DNA of 64,000 nt, from positions 124,001 to 188,000 of the forward strand of contig NZ_LBJG01000024.1 in NCBI RefSeq assembly GCF_028128765.1, written 5' to 3'. The notes under the pieces were generated by a model. That model was not told the DNA's origin. It made no database searches and saw only the letters and a program-made list of their open reading frames with translations. The position numbers and the translations under genes were made by a program. Every line of letters begins with the position of its first letter. The first letter of the stretch is position 1. Positions 32,297 through 42,186 of the stretch are shown piece after piece. The stretch comes from Bradyrhizobium sp. CCBAU 51627 (GTDB taxonomy: Bacteria; Pseudomonadota; Alphaproteobacteria; Rhizobiales; Xanthobacteraceae).

Positions 32297-33151
32297 TCAA
32301 CGTTTCGGGGTGCGGCCGCGGATGTGGTCGAAGCCCTGCTTGATTGCGGCGAAGCGGGCTTCGACAATCGGCTCGAATTCGAGGTCGGTGAAGATATAGG
32401 GCCAGTCGTTTTCGACGCCTTCGCGGACGAGTTCACCTACATAGAGGGGATCGATGCCCTGAGAGACGCGTTCGCGAATCTGATTGATCCGCTCGGCAAT
32501 CGGGCCTGACGTCGGCGGGGCTCGGACTCCGCCCTCGAAGCGCTTGGGGAGGTTGCGACTCGAGTTCATGATTTGCGTGCGGATGAATCCGGGACACAGC
32601 ACCGATACGCCAATCCCGCGGGGCGCGAGTTCCTGCCGCAGTCCCTCGGACAGCGCAACAACGCCATATTTTGAAACGTTGTACGAGGTGCTTCCCCCCG
32701 AAACGAGGCCGGCGATCGACGCTGTGGAGACGATATGTCCACCCTCGCCATGCTGCTCGATCAACGGCCCGAAAATCCCGATTCCCCAGATGGTCGCCAT
32801 CAGATTGACGCCCAGGGTCCAATTCCACGACGCCTCGGTCCAGCTGCCATAGGGCCCCCCGCCGCCGACGCCCGCATTGTTGACGAGGATATGCACCTTG
32901 CCGTAGCGGGCAGTCGTGGCTTCGGCGGCTGCCACGAGTTCGGCCTTGAGCGAGACATCGGCTTTCACGCCCTCGACATCGACATTGGTGAGCTTCAGAT
33001 GCTTGAGCGCCGCGGACAAAGCCTCTTCTTCGATATCGCAAAGCATCACTTTCGCCCCTGCCTGGGCGAAAGCGGTCGCGATCCCCAGGCCAATGCCTGA
33101 CGCTGCACCGGTCACGAACGCAGTCTTTCCAGCGAGTTCTTTCACGTGCAC
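32297..33151 (-). CDS. SDR family NAD(P)-dependent oxidoreductase
   Basis: A 284 aa short-chain dehydrogenase. The cofactor motif is FVTGAASGIGLGIATAF; an Asp in LCDIEEEAL after strand 2 suggests a preference for NAD. NNAGVGGGG is present, and the active site is the serine in STASIAGLV with YNVSKYG (Tyr-X3-Lys). The C-terminal part is longer than the 250 aa minimum and contains RVSQGIDPLYVGELVREG. The substrate is unknown. It is convergent with the symporter gene and seems to be monocistronic. Confidence 0.9.
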   Translation of the reverse strand: MHVKELAGKTAFVTGAASGIGLGIATAFAQAGAKVMLCDIEEEALSAALKHLKLTNVDVEGVKADVSLKAELVAAAEATTARYGKVHILVNNAGVGGGGPYGSWTEASWNWTLGVNLMATIWGIGIFGPLIEQHGEGGHIVSTASIAGLVSGGSTSYNVSKYGVVALSEGLRQELAPRGIGVSVLCPGFIRTQIMNSSRNLPKRFEGGVRAPPTSGPIAERINQIRERVSQGIDPLYVGELVREGVENDWPYIFTDLEFEPIVEARFAAIKQGFDHIRGRTPKR

Positions 33152-33545
33152 TCTCCTCCGGCAAGCCGAGACTCTTGCGCCTAAACTTCAAGTTGTTCCC
33201 GCACGGCATATGATCGCACTTTCGAACGATTTGGAAGCCTGCCGGATGTCTGTATCTGGCCCCTCGCGTCATTTGCTGGGCCGACAAGGGTGGCACTACC
33301 GGGAGCGCAGCGGACGTGGTCAATTCATGGGCGCGCGCCCCATTTCCTTTTTATCACTCGGACCGTAGTCGCGCCCCTTCGTTCCGGCCGGCGTGACATC
33401 TCGCTCCGATGCAAGATGCGACTAGCCGATGCAAATTACGCATAACATTCTGCGCATAGCCTCGCGTTCGGCGCCATCAATGAAAGTCCTCGTCAAGCTT
33501 TCGATCGCAAGCTTCGGCATTGATTGCAACGACTGGGGATTTCGC
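33152..33545. other. 394-bp gap without a gene
   Basis: This region separates the SDR gene from the chemoreceptor gene, which point away from each other. It should hold both promoters. An open frame runs from 33429 into the chemoreceptor but lacks a ribosome site and family content. I see no repeat or RNA gene here. Confidence 0.5.
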
Positions 33546-35240
33546 ATGAAGAAGATCAAGATCGCATGGCGGCTGGGCCTACTCACGCTTGGCAGTGTTC
33601 TCGCGATGATGGTTCTCGTTGGCGTGTCCCTCGTCCAGCTGCGCGATCAGATGGAAGCCGAGAGAACGCGGGCGTTGCGTGGCGCCGTCGATGTGGTGGC
33701 ATCGCAGATCTCGGCCTATCAGCAAGAGGTGCTGTCAGGCCGCATGAGCCGCGACGAGATCATTGCGAGGATCAGGGAGATCGTCGCGAAATCGCGATAT
33801 GACGGTAACAACTACTTCTTTGTGTATAGTTGGGACGGGCTCAATCTCGCCGACGGCGGCACGCCTGAAAACGTCGGCAAGAACTTGACCGACAAGGGCG
33901 ACGTCGTTGGACATTTGTTCCGGCGCGAGATCGTCGATCTCGCGCACAGCGCCGGTGCCGGCACCGTCACCTACTATTTTCCCCGCAGCGGCCAGCCGGA
34001 GCCACTGCGCAAAAGGGCCTTCGTCAGGGCGCTTCCGGACCTCAAGTTGATGGTCATCAGTGGAATGTATGTCGACGATCTCGACGAGTCGTTCAAGGCC
34101 GCGGGGCTGCGGCTCGGCGGTCTCGCCTTGCTGGTCGTGCTCATGAGCGTTGCGTTTGCGGCTTTGATTGCGGGAACGATCTCCCGGCCGCTGCGGCGGC
34201 TCGAGGAGCGCCTGCGCGAGATCGTGTCGGGTGGGATCGAAGGGCAGATTCCGGGGTTGGACCGGCGGGACGAGATTGGTTCCATGGCCGCGGCCGTTGC
34301 CGTCTTGCGTGATCATTCGGCCGATCGATTGTCGCTTCAGGCTTCCCAGGCGAAGCTCAAGATACAGGCGGAAAGCGAGCTGAGGGATGTTCTTGCGCGG
34401 GCGACCTCGTCCTTCGAGGAATCGGTCGTCGGGTCCGTGGATGAGGTCGTTGCGGCGGCAAGGCACATTGCCGATGCGATCCAGGAGCTGGAGCGGTTCA
34501 ACGCGGACAACATGCTGTGCAGCCGCACGGCGTCGGCGTCCGCAGGGAGCATTGCCGGCAGCGTGCAGGCCATGGCTGCCGGGGTCGAGCAGCTCGATGC
34601 TTCCACCCGCAACATCAACGGGCGGGCCCAGGAAGCAAGCCAGGTGGCTGATATCGCAAGCGGGCGCGCAACTCAGGCCGGATTGATGGTGGAGAGCATG
34701 GTGCAAGCCGCGACAAGAATTGGAAGTGTCGTGGAATTGATCAGCGATATCGCCGGCCAGACCAACCTGTTGGCCCTCAATGCGACCATCGAGGCGGCGC
34801 GGGCGGGTGAAGCGGGCCGCGGCTTTGCGGTCGTGGCGGCGGAGGTCAAGACACTTGCGACCCAAACCGCGCGAGCGACGGAAGACATCTCCTCCCAGGT
34901 GCTCGGCATCCAGTCGGCGACACAGGCCGCGGCAAGCGAAATCGCCGCGATCGTCGATGTCATCAGGGACATTCGCGAGCAGAGCGCGACGATTGCCAGG
35001 GAGGTTCAGGAACAGAGCGGCGCCACGAGCGACATCAATCGCGCGGCCAGATGCGCCGCAGAGGGGGCCGAGCATCTCCAGAAGTCGGTCGAGGACGTTT
35101 GTTCAAAGGCTGTCATGGGTCAATCGATTGCCCAGGGCGCGGGCACGCGTGCAGAGGCGCTGAGAAGCAGATTCGGCGATTTGAACGAAGCGGCGTTGGG
35201 ATTCGTCCGCAGACTTCAGGCCCTCCAGTCGGCGGCGTAG
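33546..35240 (+). CDS. methyl-accepting chemotaxis protein with Cache sensor
   Basis: A 564 aa transmembrane chemoreceptor. The first membrane helix is at about residues 9-31. A periplasmic single-Cache domain follows (about 35-185), with the typical [16 protein letters not shown] and [11 protein letters not shown]. The second helix (about 193-213) leads to a HAMP domain, then to the signalling coiled coil with the conserved hairpin [19 protein letters not shown], then [13 protein letters not shown]. Single-Cache domains of this type often sense small carboxylates. The start at 33546 puts the membrane helix near the N-terminus. No che genes are adjacent. Confidence 0.92.
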   Translation: MKKIKIAWRLGLLTLGSVLAMMVLVGVSLVQLRDQMEAERTRALRGAVDVVASQISAYQQEVLSGRMSRDEIIARIREIVAKSRYDGNNYFFVYSWDGLNLADGGTPENVGKNLTDKGDVVGHLFRREIVDLAHSAGAGTVTYYFPRSGQPEPLRKRAFVRALPDLKLMVISGMYVDDLDESFKAAGLRLGGLALLVVLMSVAFAALIAGTISRPLRRLEERLREIVSGGIEGQIPGLDRRDEIGSMAAAVAVLRDHSADRLSLQASQAKLKIQAESELRDVLARATSSFEESVVGSVDEVVAAARHIADAIQELERFNADNMLCSRTASASAGSIAGSVQAMAAGVEQLDASTRNINGRAQEASQVADIASGRATQAGLMVESMVQAATRIGSVVELISDIAGQTNLLALNATIEAARAGEAGRGFAVVAAEVKTLATQTARATEDISSQVLGIQSATQAAASEIAAIVDVIRDIREQSATIAREVQEQSGATSDINRAARCAAEGAEHLQKSVEDVCSKAVMGQSIAQGAGTRAEALRSRFGDLNEAALGFVRRLQALQSAA

Positions 35241-35488
35241 AAATTTTGCCACCCCCGCCTGCGTCCATAATGCCATTGTGCCGGTGTTTTGCCCGACGGT
35301 GCAAGCGATTTCGGTTTGAGCGAAATTTATCGCGCCCCTTCAATCCGATCTCTACTGTGCATGGGGTTGTTTTCGAGTTTGGTTTCCCCGGCCTGGCGCG
35401 AGGGACGGAACCCGCTTCGCCCCTTGCGGGTTCTACCCCTGCGGCCCCGGCACCTTGCCAGGGCTGGTGAAGGGGGAAAGACACCTGC

Positions 35489-37759
35489 ATGTGCATGCTG
35501 TGGAGCCTGCTCCGACCGGCCGGCCTTGTCCCCGCGGCGCTTGTCCTCACGACCATCGCCGCCGGCGCCGAGGGCGGCAAATCGGCCGGCCCGTCCGAAT
35601 TCCTGCTGGTGACGCAGATCGTGCTGCTGATCGCAATGGGCCGCGGTCTCGGCGAGATCATGCAGCGGATCGGTCAGCCCTCGGTGATCGGCGAATTGCT
35701 CGCGGGCATCCTGCTCGGGCCGTCGCTGTTCGGCTGGCTCTGGCCGGAGGCGCAAGCCACGATCTTTCCCAAGGCACCCGAGCAGAAGGCGATGCTCGAC
35801 GGCATCGCGCAAGTCGGCATCCTTCTGCTGCTTCTGCTCACCGGCATGGAGACCGACCTCAAGCTGGTCAGGAAGATCGGCAAGGCTGCGATCGCGATCT
35901 CGATCGCCGGCATTTTGGTGCCGTTTGCCTGCGGCTTCGCGCTCGGCGAATTCCTGCCTGATGCGCTGCTGCCGAAGCCGGAGCAGCGCCTCGTCGCATC
36001 GCTGTTCATGGGCACGGCGCTGTCGATCTCCTCGGTGAAGATCGTCGCGGTGGTCGTGCGCGAGATGAACTTCATGCGCCGCAATGTCGGCCAGATCATC
36101 GTCGCGACCGCCGTGATCGACGACACCATCGGCTGGATCATCATCGCCGTCATCTTCAGCCTCGCCGCGCAAGGCACGCTGGACATCGGCTCGGTGGCGA
36201 AGGCGGTGCTGGGCACGCTCGCCTTCCTTGCGGTCAGCTTCACCATCGGCCGCCGTCTGGTGTTTCAGCTCATTCGCTGGGCCAATGACAACCTCGTCAG
36301 CACGGCGGCGGTGATCACCGTGATCCTGCTGTTGATGGGCGTGATGGCGCTGATCACGCATGCGATCGGCGTCCACACCGTGCTCGGGGCCTTCGTGGCC
36401 GGCATCCTGGTCGGCGAGTCCCCGATCCTGACGCGGCAGATCGATGAGCGCCTGCGCGGGCTGATCTCCAGCTTCTTCATGCCGGTGTTCTTTGGGCTTG
36501 CCGGCCTCAGCGCCGATCTCTCGGTATTGCGCGATCCCAATCTCTTGATGCTCACCGGGCTCCTGGTCGTGATCGCCAGCGTCGGCAAGTTCGGCGGCGC
36601 CTTTGTCGGCGGCACCGTCGGTGGCTTGAGCACGCGGGAGTCGCTGGCGCTGGCGAGCGGGATGAATGCGCGCGGCTCGACCGAGGTGATCATCGCCACC
36701 ATCGGCCTCTCGATCGGCGTGCTCAGCCAGAACCTCTTCACGATGATCGTCACCATGGCGATCGTGACCACGATGGCGATGCCGCCGATGCTGCGCGCGG
36801 CGCTGGCCGGGCTGCCGATGAGCAGGGACGAGAAGGAGCGCCTGGAGCGGGAGGAGTTCGAGAAGCGCGGCTTCGTCGCCAATCTCGAACGTCCCCTGCT
36901 GGCAGTCGACGAGAGCGTCAATGCCACCTTCGCTTCGCACGTCATCGGCCTGATCGCCGGGATGCGCGGCCTGCCGATCACCGTGCTGCATATCGGCAAC
37001 CGCGCCAGGGAGCAGGAGAGGGGCCGCAACGAGGAGGAGAGTCACGAAGCTGTGGTGAAGAAGGCGGCCGAAACCGTCTCCACCAATGGTGACGGCGAGG
37101 CCGGCAGTGTCGATGTCGTCACCCGTGCCAGGCGCGCCGAGCTCGGAGACGCCATCGCCGACGAAGCGCGCAAGGGCTTTGATCTCCTCGTCGTCGGCAT
37201 CGACAAGGTCGCCGCCAAGGACCGCTTCGACGGGAAGATCGAAGACATCGCCGCAAAATTCGAGGGCCCGCTCGCGATCGTGGCGGCGAAGGGCAAGCAC
37301 CTGAAGCAACCGATGCCGGATGCGCTCAACATCCTCGTCCCGGTCTCCGGCAGCGGTATTTCCAAGCGCGGCGCAGAGGTCGCGGTCGCGCTGACGCAGG
37401 CCGGATCAGGCTCGCTTCGCGTGATCTATGTCGCGACGACGCGCGACAAGGGCGCGCAGCGCGGTGCCTCTCGCGGCCTGAGCCGGGAAGCCGGCATCCT
37501 CAAGGACGCCAGCGATCTTGCCGCCCGCTACGACGTCGACATCACTACGACCTTGCGGGTGGATCGGGCGCCTGAAGCCGCGATCCTGCGCGAGATCGAC
37601 ACCACCGATGTCGATCTCGTCGTCATGGGCGTCGACCGCATCCAGGCCGATCACCTCTCCTTCGGCGGCGTCGCCGACGCCGTGCTCAGGCAGTCGAAGG
37701 TGTCGGTGCTGCTGGTGTCGAGCGGCGAGACGGGGCGCGTGCCGGCGGAGAAAGCCTAG
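35489..37759 (+). CDS. CPA2-type cation:proton antiporter with C-terminal USP-like region
   Basis: A 756 aa inner-membrane protein. Residues 30-425 form a Kef/NapA-type antiporter with about 12 helices; family stretches are PSVIGELLAGILLGPSLFGW and GMNARGSTEVIIATIGLSIG. The C-terminal 320 residues are cytosolic and look like two universal-stress-protein-like domains (GFDLLVVGIDKVAAKDR and VDLVVMGVDRIQADH). These probably regulate the antiporter through nucleotide or metabolite binding. It exchanges potassium or sodium for protons. I see no riboswitch or other element in the 248 bp upstream that I can name. Confidence 0.9.
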   Translation: MCMLWSLLRPAGLVPAALVLTTIAAGAEGGKSAGPSEFLLVTQIVLLIAMGRGLGEIMQRIGQPSVIGELLAGILLGPSLFGWLWPEAQATIFPKAPEQKAMLDGIAQVGILLLLLLTGMETDLKLVRKIGKAAIAISIAGILVPFACGFALGEFLPDALLPKPEQRLVASLFMGTALSISSVKIVAVVVREMNFMRRNVGQIIVATAVIDDTIGWIIIAVIFSLAAQGTLDIGSVAKAVLGTLAFLAVSFTIGRRLVFQLIRWANDNLVSTAAVITVILLLMGVMALITHAIGVHTVLGAFVAGILVGESPILTRQIDERLRGLISSFFMPVFFGLAGLSADLSVLRDPNLLMLTGLLVVIASVGKFGGAFVGGTVGGLSTRESLALASGMNARGSTEVIIATIGLSIGVLSQNLFTMIVTMAIVTTMAMPPMLRAALAGLPMSRDEKERLEREEFEKRGFVANLERPLLAVDESVNATFASHVIGLIAGMRGLPITVLHIGNRAREQERGRNEEESHEAVVKKAAETVSTNGDGEAGSVDVVTRARRAELGDAIADEARKGFDLLVVGIDKVAAKDRFDGKIEDIAAKFEGPLAIVAAKGKHLKQPMPDALNILVPVSGSGISKRGAEVAVALTQAGSGSLRVIYVATTRDKGAQRGASRGLSREAGILKDASDLAARYDVDITTTLRVDRAPEAAILREIDTTDVDLVVMGVDRIQADHLSFGGVADAVLRQSKVSVLLVSSGETGRVPAEKA

Positions 37760-37764
37760 CTCTG

Positions 37765-37824
37765 CCGTCATTGCGAGCGCAGCGAAGCAATCCAGAATCT
37801 TTCCTCGGAGGCAGCCTGGATTTA
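37765..37824. repeat. palindromic repeat family A, copy 5 (right arm missing)
   Basis: The left arm CCGTCATTGCGAGCGCAGCG then AAGCAATCCAGAATC and the centre TTTCCTCGGAGGCAG are intact, but after CCTGGATT the right arm stops. The stop codon of the RND pump gene (37822-37824 on the minus strand) lies exactly at the break. The copy is therefore truncated. Confidence 0.8.
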
Positions 37825-40800
37825 GGACTTCACCTCCGCGACCGGCTGCGCCTTGGGTACCTTCTTCGAATTGCGCCAGTTCTCGAACCGTTGCACCACT
37901 ACGAAGAAGGCCGGAACGAACAGCACCGCCAGGCAGGTCGAGGCCAGCATGCCCGAGAACACGGTGATGCCGATCGACTTGCGCGCGCTGGCGCCGGCGC
38001 CTGTTGCCAACACCAGCGGCACCACGCCGAGGATGAAGGCGAACGAGGTCATCAGGATCGGGCGGAAGCGGGCGCGCGCCGCCTCGATCGCGGAGTCGAT
38101 GATCGGCTTGCCGTCGCGGCCGTGCAGCTCGAGCCCGACCTCGACGATCAGGATGGCGTTCTTGGCCGACAGTGCGATCAGGAGGATCAGGCCGATCTGG
38201 CAATAGAGGTTGTTGTCGATCTTGAGGCCCGAGAGGATCAGCATCGGCCCGAGCAGCGACAGCGGCACCGCCAGGATCACCGAGATCGGTGCGTACCAGC
38301 TCTCGTACTGGCCGGCGAGCACCAAATAGACCAGCAGCATGGCAAGGCCGAACACCCAGTAGATCTGGTTCGAAACTGCCTTCTCCTGATAGGACATCGC
38401 GGTCCATTCATAGCCGGTGCCCGGCGGCAGCGTCTTGTCTGCGATATCCTCCATCAGCTTGAGCGACTGGCCGGAGGAATAGCCCTGCGCCGGCAGGCCG
38501 ATCACGGTCGAAGAGAGATAGAGATTGTAGAGGCTGATCAGCGACGGGCCGGTGGCCGGCGTGATGGTGGCGACGGTGCCGATCGGGATCATGTCGCCGT
38601 TCGAGTTGCGCACCATCATGTTGGCGATGTCGCGCTCGGTGACGCGGAAGGCAGGATCGGCCTGGGTATAGACCTGGAACACGCGCCCGAACTTGTTGAA
38701 CTGGTTGACGAAGGACGAGCCGAGATAGGTCGACAGCGCCGCGAACACCTGGTCGGTCGTCACGTGCAGCGTCTGGGTCTTGATGCGGTCGATCTCGACG
38801 TTGAATTGCGGCACCGACGAGCGGAACGAGGACTGCACGCGCTGGAGCGCGCTCTGGCTCTGGCCGTTCGAGACCATCGCGCCCGTGATCGCCTGGAGCT
38901 TGGCGAAATCGCTGTTGCCGTCGCGTAGCTCGACCTGCATCGAGAAGCCGGCGGCATTGCCGATGCCCTGGATCGGCGGCGGCGGCAAGACGATCGTGCG
39001 CGCCTCCATGATCTCGGCGAGCCTGTCGTTCAGTCCGTACACGAGCGAGCGGAGATCCTCGCCGGGACCCTTGCGCGCCTCCCAGTCCTTCAGGATGATG
39101 TAAGCGACCCCGGCATTGGCAAGGCTGGCACTGTTATCCAGCGCGGAGATGCCGGCGATGGTGATGACCTGCTGGACGCCGGGCGTGTCCTTGATCAGTC
39201 CGCTCGCTCTGTCGAGCACCGCCTGGGTCCGCTCCAGCGAAGCGCCGTCGGGCAGTTGCACGGCCGCGATCAGATAGCCCTGGTCCTCGATCGGAAGGAA
39301 GCCGGTCGGCACCCGCGACAGGCCGTAGCCGCTGGCCCCGATCACGAGCAATGCGAACGCGACCGAGACGATGGCGTGCTTCACCAGGAACGTGATCAGC
39401 CTCGTATAGCCGCGCTCGACGCGGTCATAGACTGCGTTGAAGCCGCGGTAGAAGACATTGCGCTGCTCCGGTGGCACCGCCGGCCGTAGCCACAGCGCAC
39501 ACTGTGTCGGCTTCAGCGTCGCCGCGTTGATGGCGGACAGCAGCGCGGTCGCCGCGATCACCAGTGCAAACTGCGAATAGATGCGCCCGGTGAGGCCGGC
39601 GAGGAACGAGGCCGGCAGGAACACCGAGATCAGCACCAGCGTGATGCCGACGATCGGCGCGAACAGCTGGTCCATCGCCTTGATCGCGGCATCGTGGCCG
39701 TTCATGCCTCGCTCGATATTGTGCGCGGCGCCTTCCACCACGACGATGGCGTCGTCGACCACGATGCCGATGGCGAGCACGATCGCAAACAGCGTCGACA
39801 TGTTGATGGTGAAGCCGAGCGCCGCCATCGCCGCGAAGGCGCCGATGATGGTGACAGGCACGGTGGTCGCCGGTACCAGCATCGCGCGCCAGTCCTGCAG
39901 GAACACCAGGATCACGACCAGCACCAGGAGGCCGGCCTCGATCAGGGTCATATAGACCTCGTGCACCGAGGCGTTCACGAATTTGGTGGTGTCGAACGGC
40001 GTGTCGTACTTGATGCCTTCCGGAAAGCGCTTGGCGAGCTCCACCATCTTCTTCTCGACGGCCTGCTCGACTTGAAGCGCATTGGCGCCGGGCGACTGGA
40101 ACACGCCGATGCCGGTCGCAGGCTGTTTGTTGAGCGAGAAGAGCTGGCTGTAGGTCTGGGCGCCGAGCTCGACCGAGCCGACGTCGCGCACGCGCGTGAC
40201 GTCGCCGCTGCTGCCTGTCTTGACGACGATGTTCTCGAACTGACTGGCATCGTCGAGCCGGCCGTTGACGTTGAGCGTGTACTGGAACGCCTGTCCCGGC
40301 GGCGTCGGCGGCGCGCCGACCTGTCCGGCAGAGACTTGCTGGCTCTGCTGCTGGATCGCGTTGATGACGTCCTGCGGCACGAGGCCTCGGACCTGCAGCT
40401 TGTTCGGATCGAGCCAGACCCGCATCGAATACTGTCCCGCGCCGAACACGGTGACGTTGCCGACGCCGGGCAGGCGGGAGAGCTCGTCGCGGACATTGAT
40501 GGTGGCGTAGTTGCTCAAGTAAAGGCTGTCGAAGGTCTTGTCGGGCGATGTCAGCGTCACGAACAGCAGGATCGAGGTCGACCGCTTCTGCACGGTGACG
40601 CCCTGGTTCTGCACGGCTGACGGCAGCTGCGACAGCGCGCTGGAGACGCGGTTTTGCACCAGCACCTGCGCGAAGTTGAGGTCGGTACCGATCTTGAAGG
40701 TCACCGTCAGCGTGTAGGTGCCGTCGGAGCCGCTGTAGGACTGCATGTAGAGCATGTCCTCGACGCCGTTGACCTGCTGCTCGATTGGCAGCGCCACGGT

Positions 40801-40980
40801 GTCGATCACGGTCTTGGCGCTGGCGCCGGGATAGCGCGTCGTCACCTGCACCGTCGGCGGCACCACATCGGGATATTGCGCGATCGCGAGGTTGAACAGC
40901 GCGACGCCGCCGATCAGGATCATCAGCAGCGCGATGACGTTCGAGAGGACCGGCCGCTCGATGAAGAATTTTGAGATCAT
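37822..40980 (-). CDS. RND multidrug efflux transporter, inner-membrane permease
   Basis: A 1052 aa protein of the HAE1/AcrB-type family with twelve transmembrane helices and two large periplasmic loops. Family features are FIERPVLSNVIALLMI at the start, the proton-relay aspartates in AIGIVVDDAIVVVE of helix 4, and GLALLLVYLVLAGQYESW-type sequence (here AMLLVYLVLAGQYESW) in the second half. It exports lipophilic compounds by proton antiport with an outer-membrane channel. The adaptor gene lies 12 bp upstream in the same operon; no outer-membrane channel gene is adjacent. The last codon and stop lie in a broken palindromic repeat. Confidence 0.95.
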   Translation of the reverse strand: MISKFFIERPVLSNVIALLMILIGGVALFNLAIAQYPDVVPPTVQVTTRYPGASAKTVIDTVALPIEQQVNGVEDMLYMQSYSGSDGTYTLTVTFKIGTDLNFAQVLVQNRVSSALSQLPSAVQNQGVTVQKRSTSILLFVTLTSPDKTFDSLYLSNYATINVRDELSRLPGVGNVTVFGAGQYSMRVWLDPNKLQVRGLVPQDVINAIQQQSQQVSAGQVGAPPTPPGQAFQYTLNVNGRLDDASQFENIVVKTGSSGDVTRVRDVGSVELGAQTYSQLFSLNKQPATGIGVFQSPGANALQVEQAVEKKMVELAKRFPEGIKYDTPFDTTKFVNASVHEVYMTLIEAGLLVLVVILVFLQDWRAMLVPATTVPVTIIGAFAAMAALGFTINMSTLFAIVLAIGIVVDDAIVVVEGAAHNIERGMNGHDAAIKAMDQLFAPIVGITLVLISVFLPASFLAGLTGRIYSQFALVIAATALLSAINAATLKPTQCALWLRPAVPPEQRNVFYRGFNAVYDRVERGYTRLITFLVKHAIVSVAFALLVIGASGYGLSRVPTGFLPIEDQGYLIAAVQLPDGASLERTQAVLDRASGLIKDTPGVQQVITIAGISALDNSASLANAGVAYIILKDWEARKGPGEDLRSLVYGLNDRLAEIMEARTIVLPPPPIQGIGNAAGFSMQVELRDGNSDFAKLQAITGAMVSNGQSQSALQRVQSSFRSSVPQFNVEIDRIKTQTLHVTTDQVFAALSTYLGSSFVNQFNKFGRVFQVYTQADPAFRVTERDIANMMVRNSNGDMIPIGTVATITPATGPSLISLYNLYLSSTVIGLPAQGYSSGQSLKLMEDIADKTLPPGTGYEWTAMSYQEKAVSNQIYWVFGLAMLLVYLVLAGQYESWYAPISVILAVPLSLLGPMLILSGLKIDNNLYCQIGLILLIALSAKNAILIVEVGLELHGRDGKPIIDSAIEAARARFRPILMTSFAFILGVVPLVLATGAGASARKSIGITVFSGMLASTCLAVLFVPAFFVVVQRFENWRNSKKVPKAQPVAEVKS

Positions 40981-40992
40981 GGCTGGCAGCCC

Positions 40993-42186
40993 CTACTTGC
41001 TCGAGGCCTGCGGTTGCTCGATCTTGGTCTGCTGCGGGTCGATCTTCTGGCCCGGGATCACGCGCAGCAGCCCCGAAATGACCACGCGATCGCCAGGCGT
41101 CAAGCCGCTTTCGATCACGCGCAGGCCGTTGTCGACGGGCCCGGTCTGCACCTTGCGCTGCTCGACGACGTTGTCCTTGTTGGCGACCAGCAGATAGCGT
41201 CCGCCCTGGTCGCTGCCGAGCGCCGTATCAGGAACGAGGAGGGCGTCCTTCTCCTGGGTGAAGGGCACGCGGACGCGGACGAAATAGCCGGGGAGCAGCA
41301 CCCTCTTGTCATTGGGCACGAGGCCGCGCACGGCAAGCGTGCCGGTCGATGAATTGAGCGTCGGCGCGACGTAGTCGAGCTTGCCCTCATGCGGATAGCC
41401 GGTCTCGGTCTGGAGACCGATTTCGATTGGGAATTGCTTGAGGTCGGCCGCCGTCAGTCCACGACGCGCGGCTTCGGCGCGGATGCGCAGCACGTCCTGC
41501 TCGTTGACGGTGAAGTTCACGTAGATCGGATCCATCGCGACAATGGTTGCGAGCTGGGTCGGGGAGGAGACGCCGACGAGCTCGCCGATCGAGATCATGT
41601 GCGCGCTGACGATGCCGTCGAACGGCGCGGTCACCTTGGTGTAGCCGTAGTTCACCTCGGCGAGCTTGGTGTTGGCCTGGGCCTGCTGGAGGTTGGCCTG
41701 GGCGTTGTCGCGGGTCGACGTGGAGGTGTCCAGCGTCGCCTGCGAGACGGCCTGCCGCTGTACGAGATCGCTTTGGCGTTTGAAGTCGGCTTCGGCCTGC
41801 CGGAGCGAGGCTTGTGCGCCGGTCTCGGCCGCCTGCGCCTGGTCGAGCTTGAGCTTGTAGGTCTCGGGCTCGATCGTGAACAGCTGGGTCCCCTGCTTGA
41901 CGAAGGTGCCGTCAGTGTAGTCGATCGTTTGCAGAAAACCCTGCACGCGCGCGACCAGATCGACGCTCTTGATCGGGGCGGTGTTGCCGGTGGCCTCGAC
42001 GTAGCGCGTGATCGGACGCTGCACCGGCGTTGCGACATCCACCTTCGGCGGCGGCGGCGCGACGAACGTGTTCTTGTCCTCGCAACCGGCGAGCGCAACC
42101 ACGGCTGCTGCGGCGGCCATCGCCCACCCGCTACGCTTCCACGTACCGCGAGATTGCGTGAGATCGGCGGGATTCGCTGCGGTCAT
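40993..42186 (-). CDS. RND efflux periplasmic adaptor lipoprotein
   Basis: A 397 aa membrane fusion protein. A lipoprotein signal is visible: a hydrophobic stretch then VVALAGCEDKN, with the cysteine as lipid site. The barrel-sandwich and coiled-coil parts follow (VDLVARVQGFLQTIDYTDGT, then TYKLKLDQAQAAETGAQASL), and APFDGIVSAHMISIGELV is the second lipoyl half. It bridges the inner-membrane pump to an outer-membrane channel. It is the first gene of the pair with the RND permease. The regulator is not adjacent. Confidence 0.94.
   Translation of the reverse strand: MTAANPADLTQSRGTWKRSGWAMAAAAAVVALAGCEDKNTFVAPPPPKVDVATPVQRPITRYVEATGNTAPIKSVDLVARVQGFLQTIDYTDGTFVKQGTQLFTIEPETYKLKLDQAQAAETGAQASLRQAEADFKRQSDLVQRQAVSQATLDTSTSTRDNAQANLQQAQANTKLAEVNYGYTKVTAPFDGIVSAHMISIGELVGVSSPTQLATIVAMDPIYVNFTVNEQDVLRIRAEAARRGLTAADLKQFPIEIGLQTETGYPHEGKLDYVAPTLNSSTGTLAVRGLVPNDKRVLLPGYFVRVRVPFTQEKDALLVPDTALGSDQGGRYLLVANKDNVVEQRKVQTGPVDNGLRVIESGLTPGDRVVISGLLRVIPGQKIDPQQTKIEQPQASSK

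Noticed and set aside
33429..33545. 39-codon extension of the chemoreceptor
   Set aside because: No ribosome site, and it would place the first membrane helix unusually far from the N-terminus.
35241..35488. Possible riboswitch upstream of the cation antiporter
   Set aside because: No recognisable conserved core or convincing stem set could be seen; nothing beyond a GC-rich leader can be claimed.
35327..37309. 660-codon minus-strand open frame
   Set aside because: It is antisense to the antiporter gene, full of His, Asp, Gln and Arg, and has no domain features. It is a high-GC shadow.
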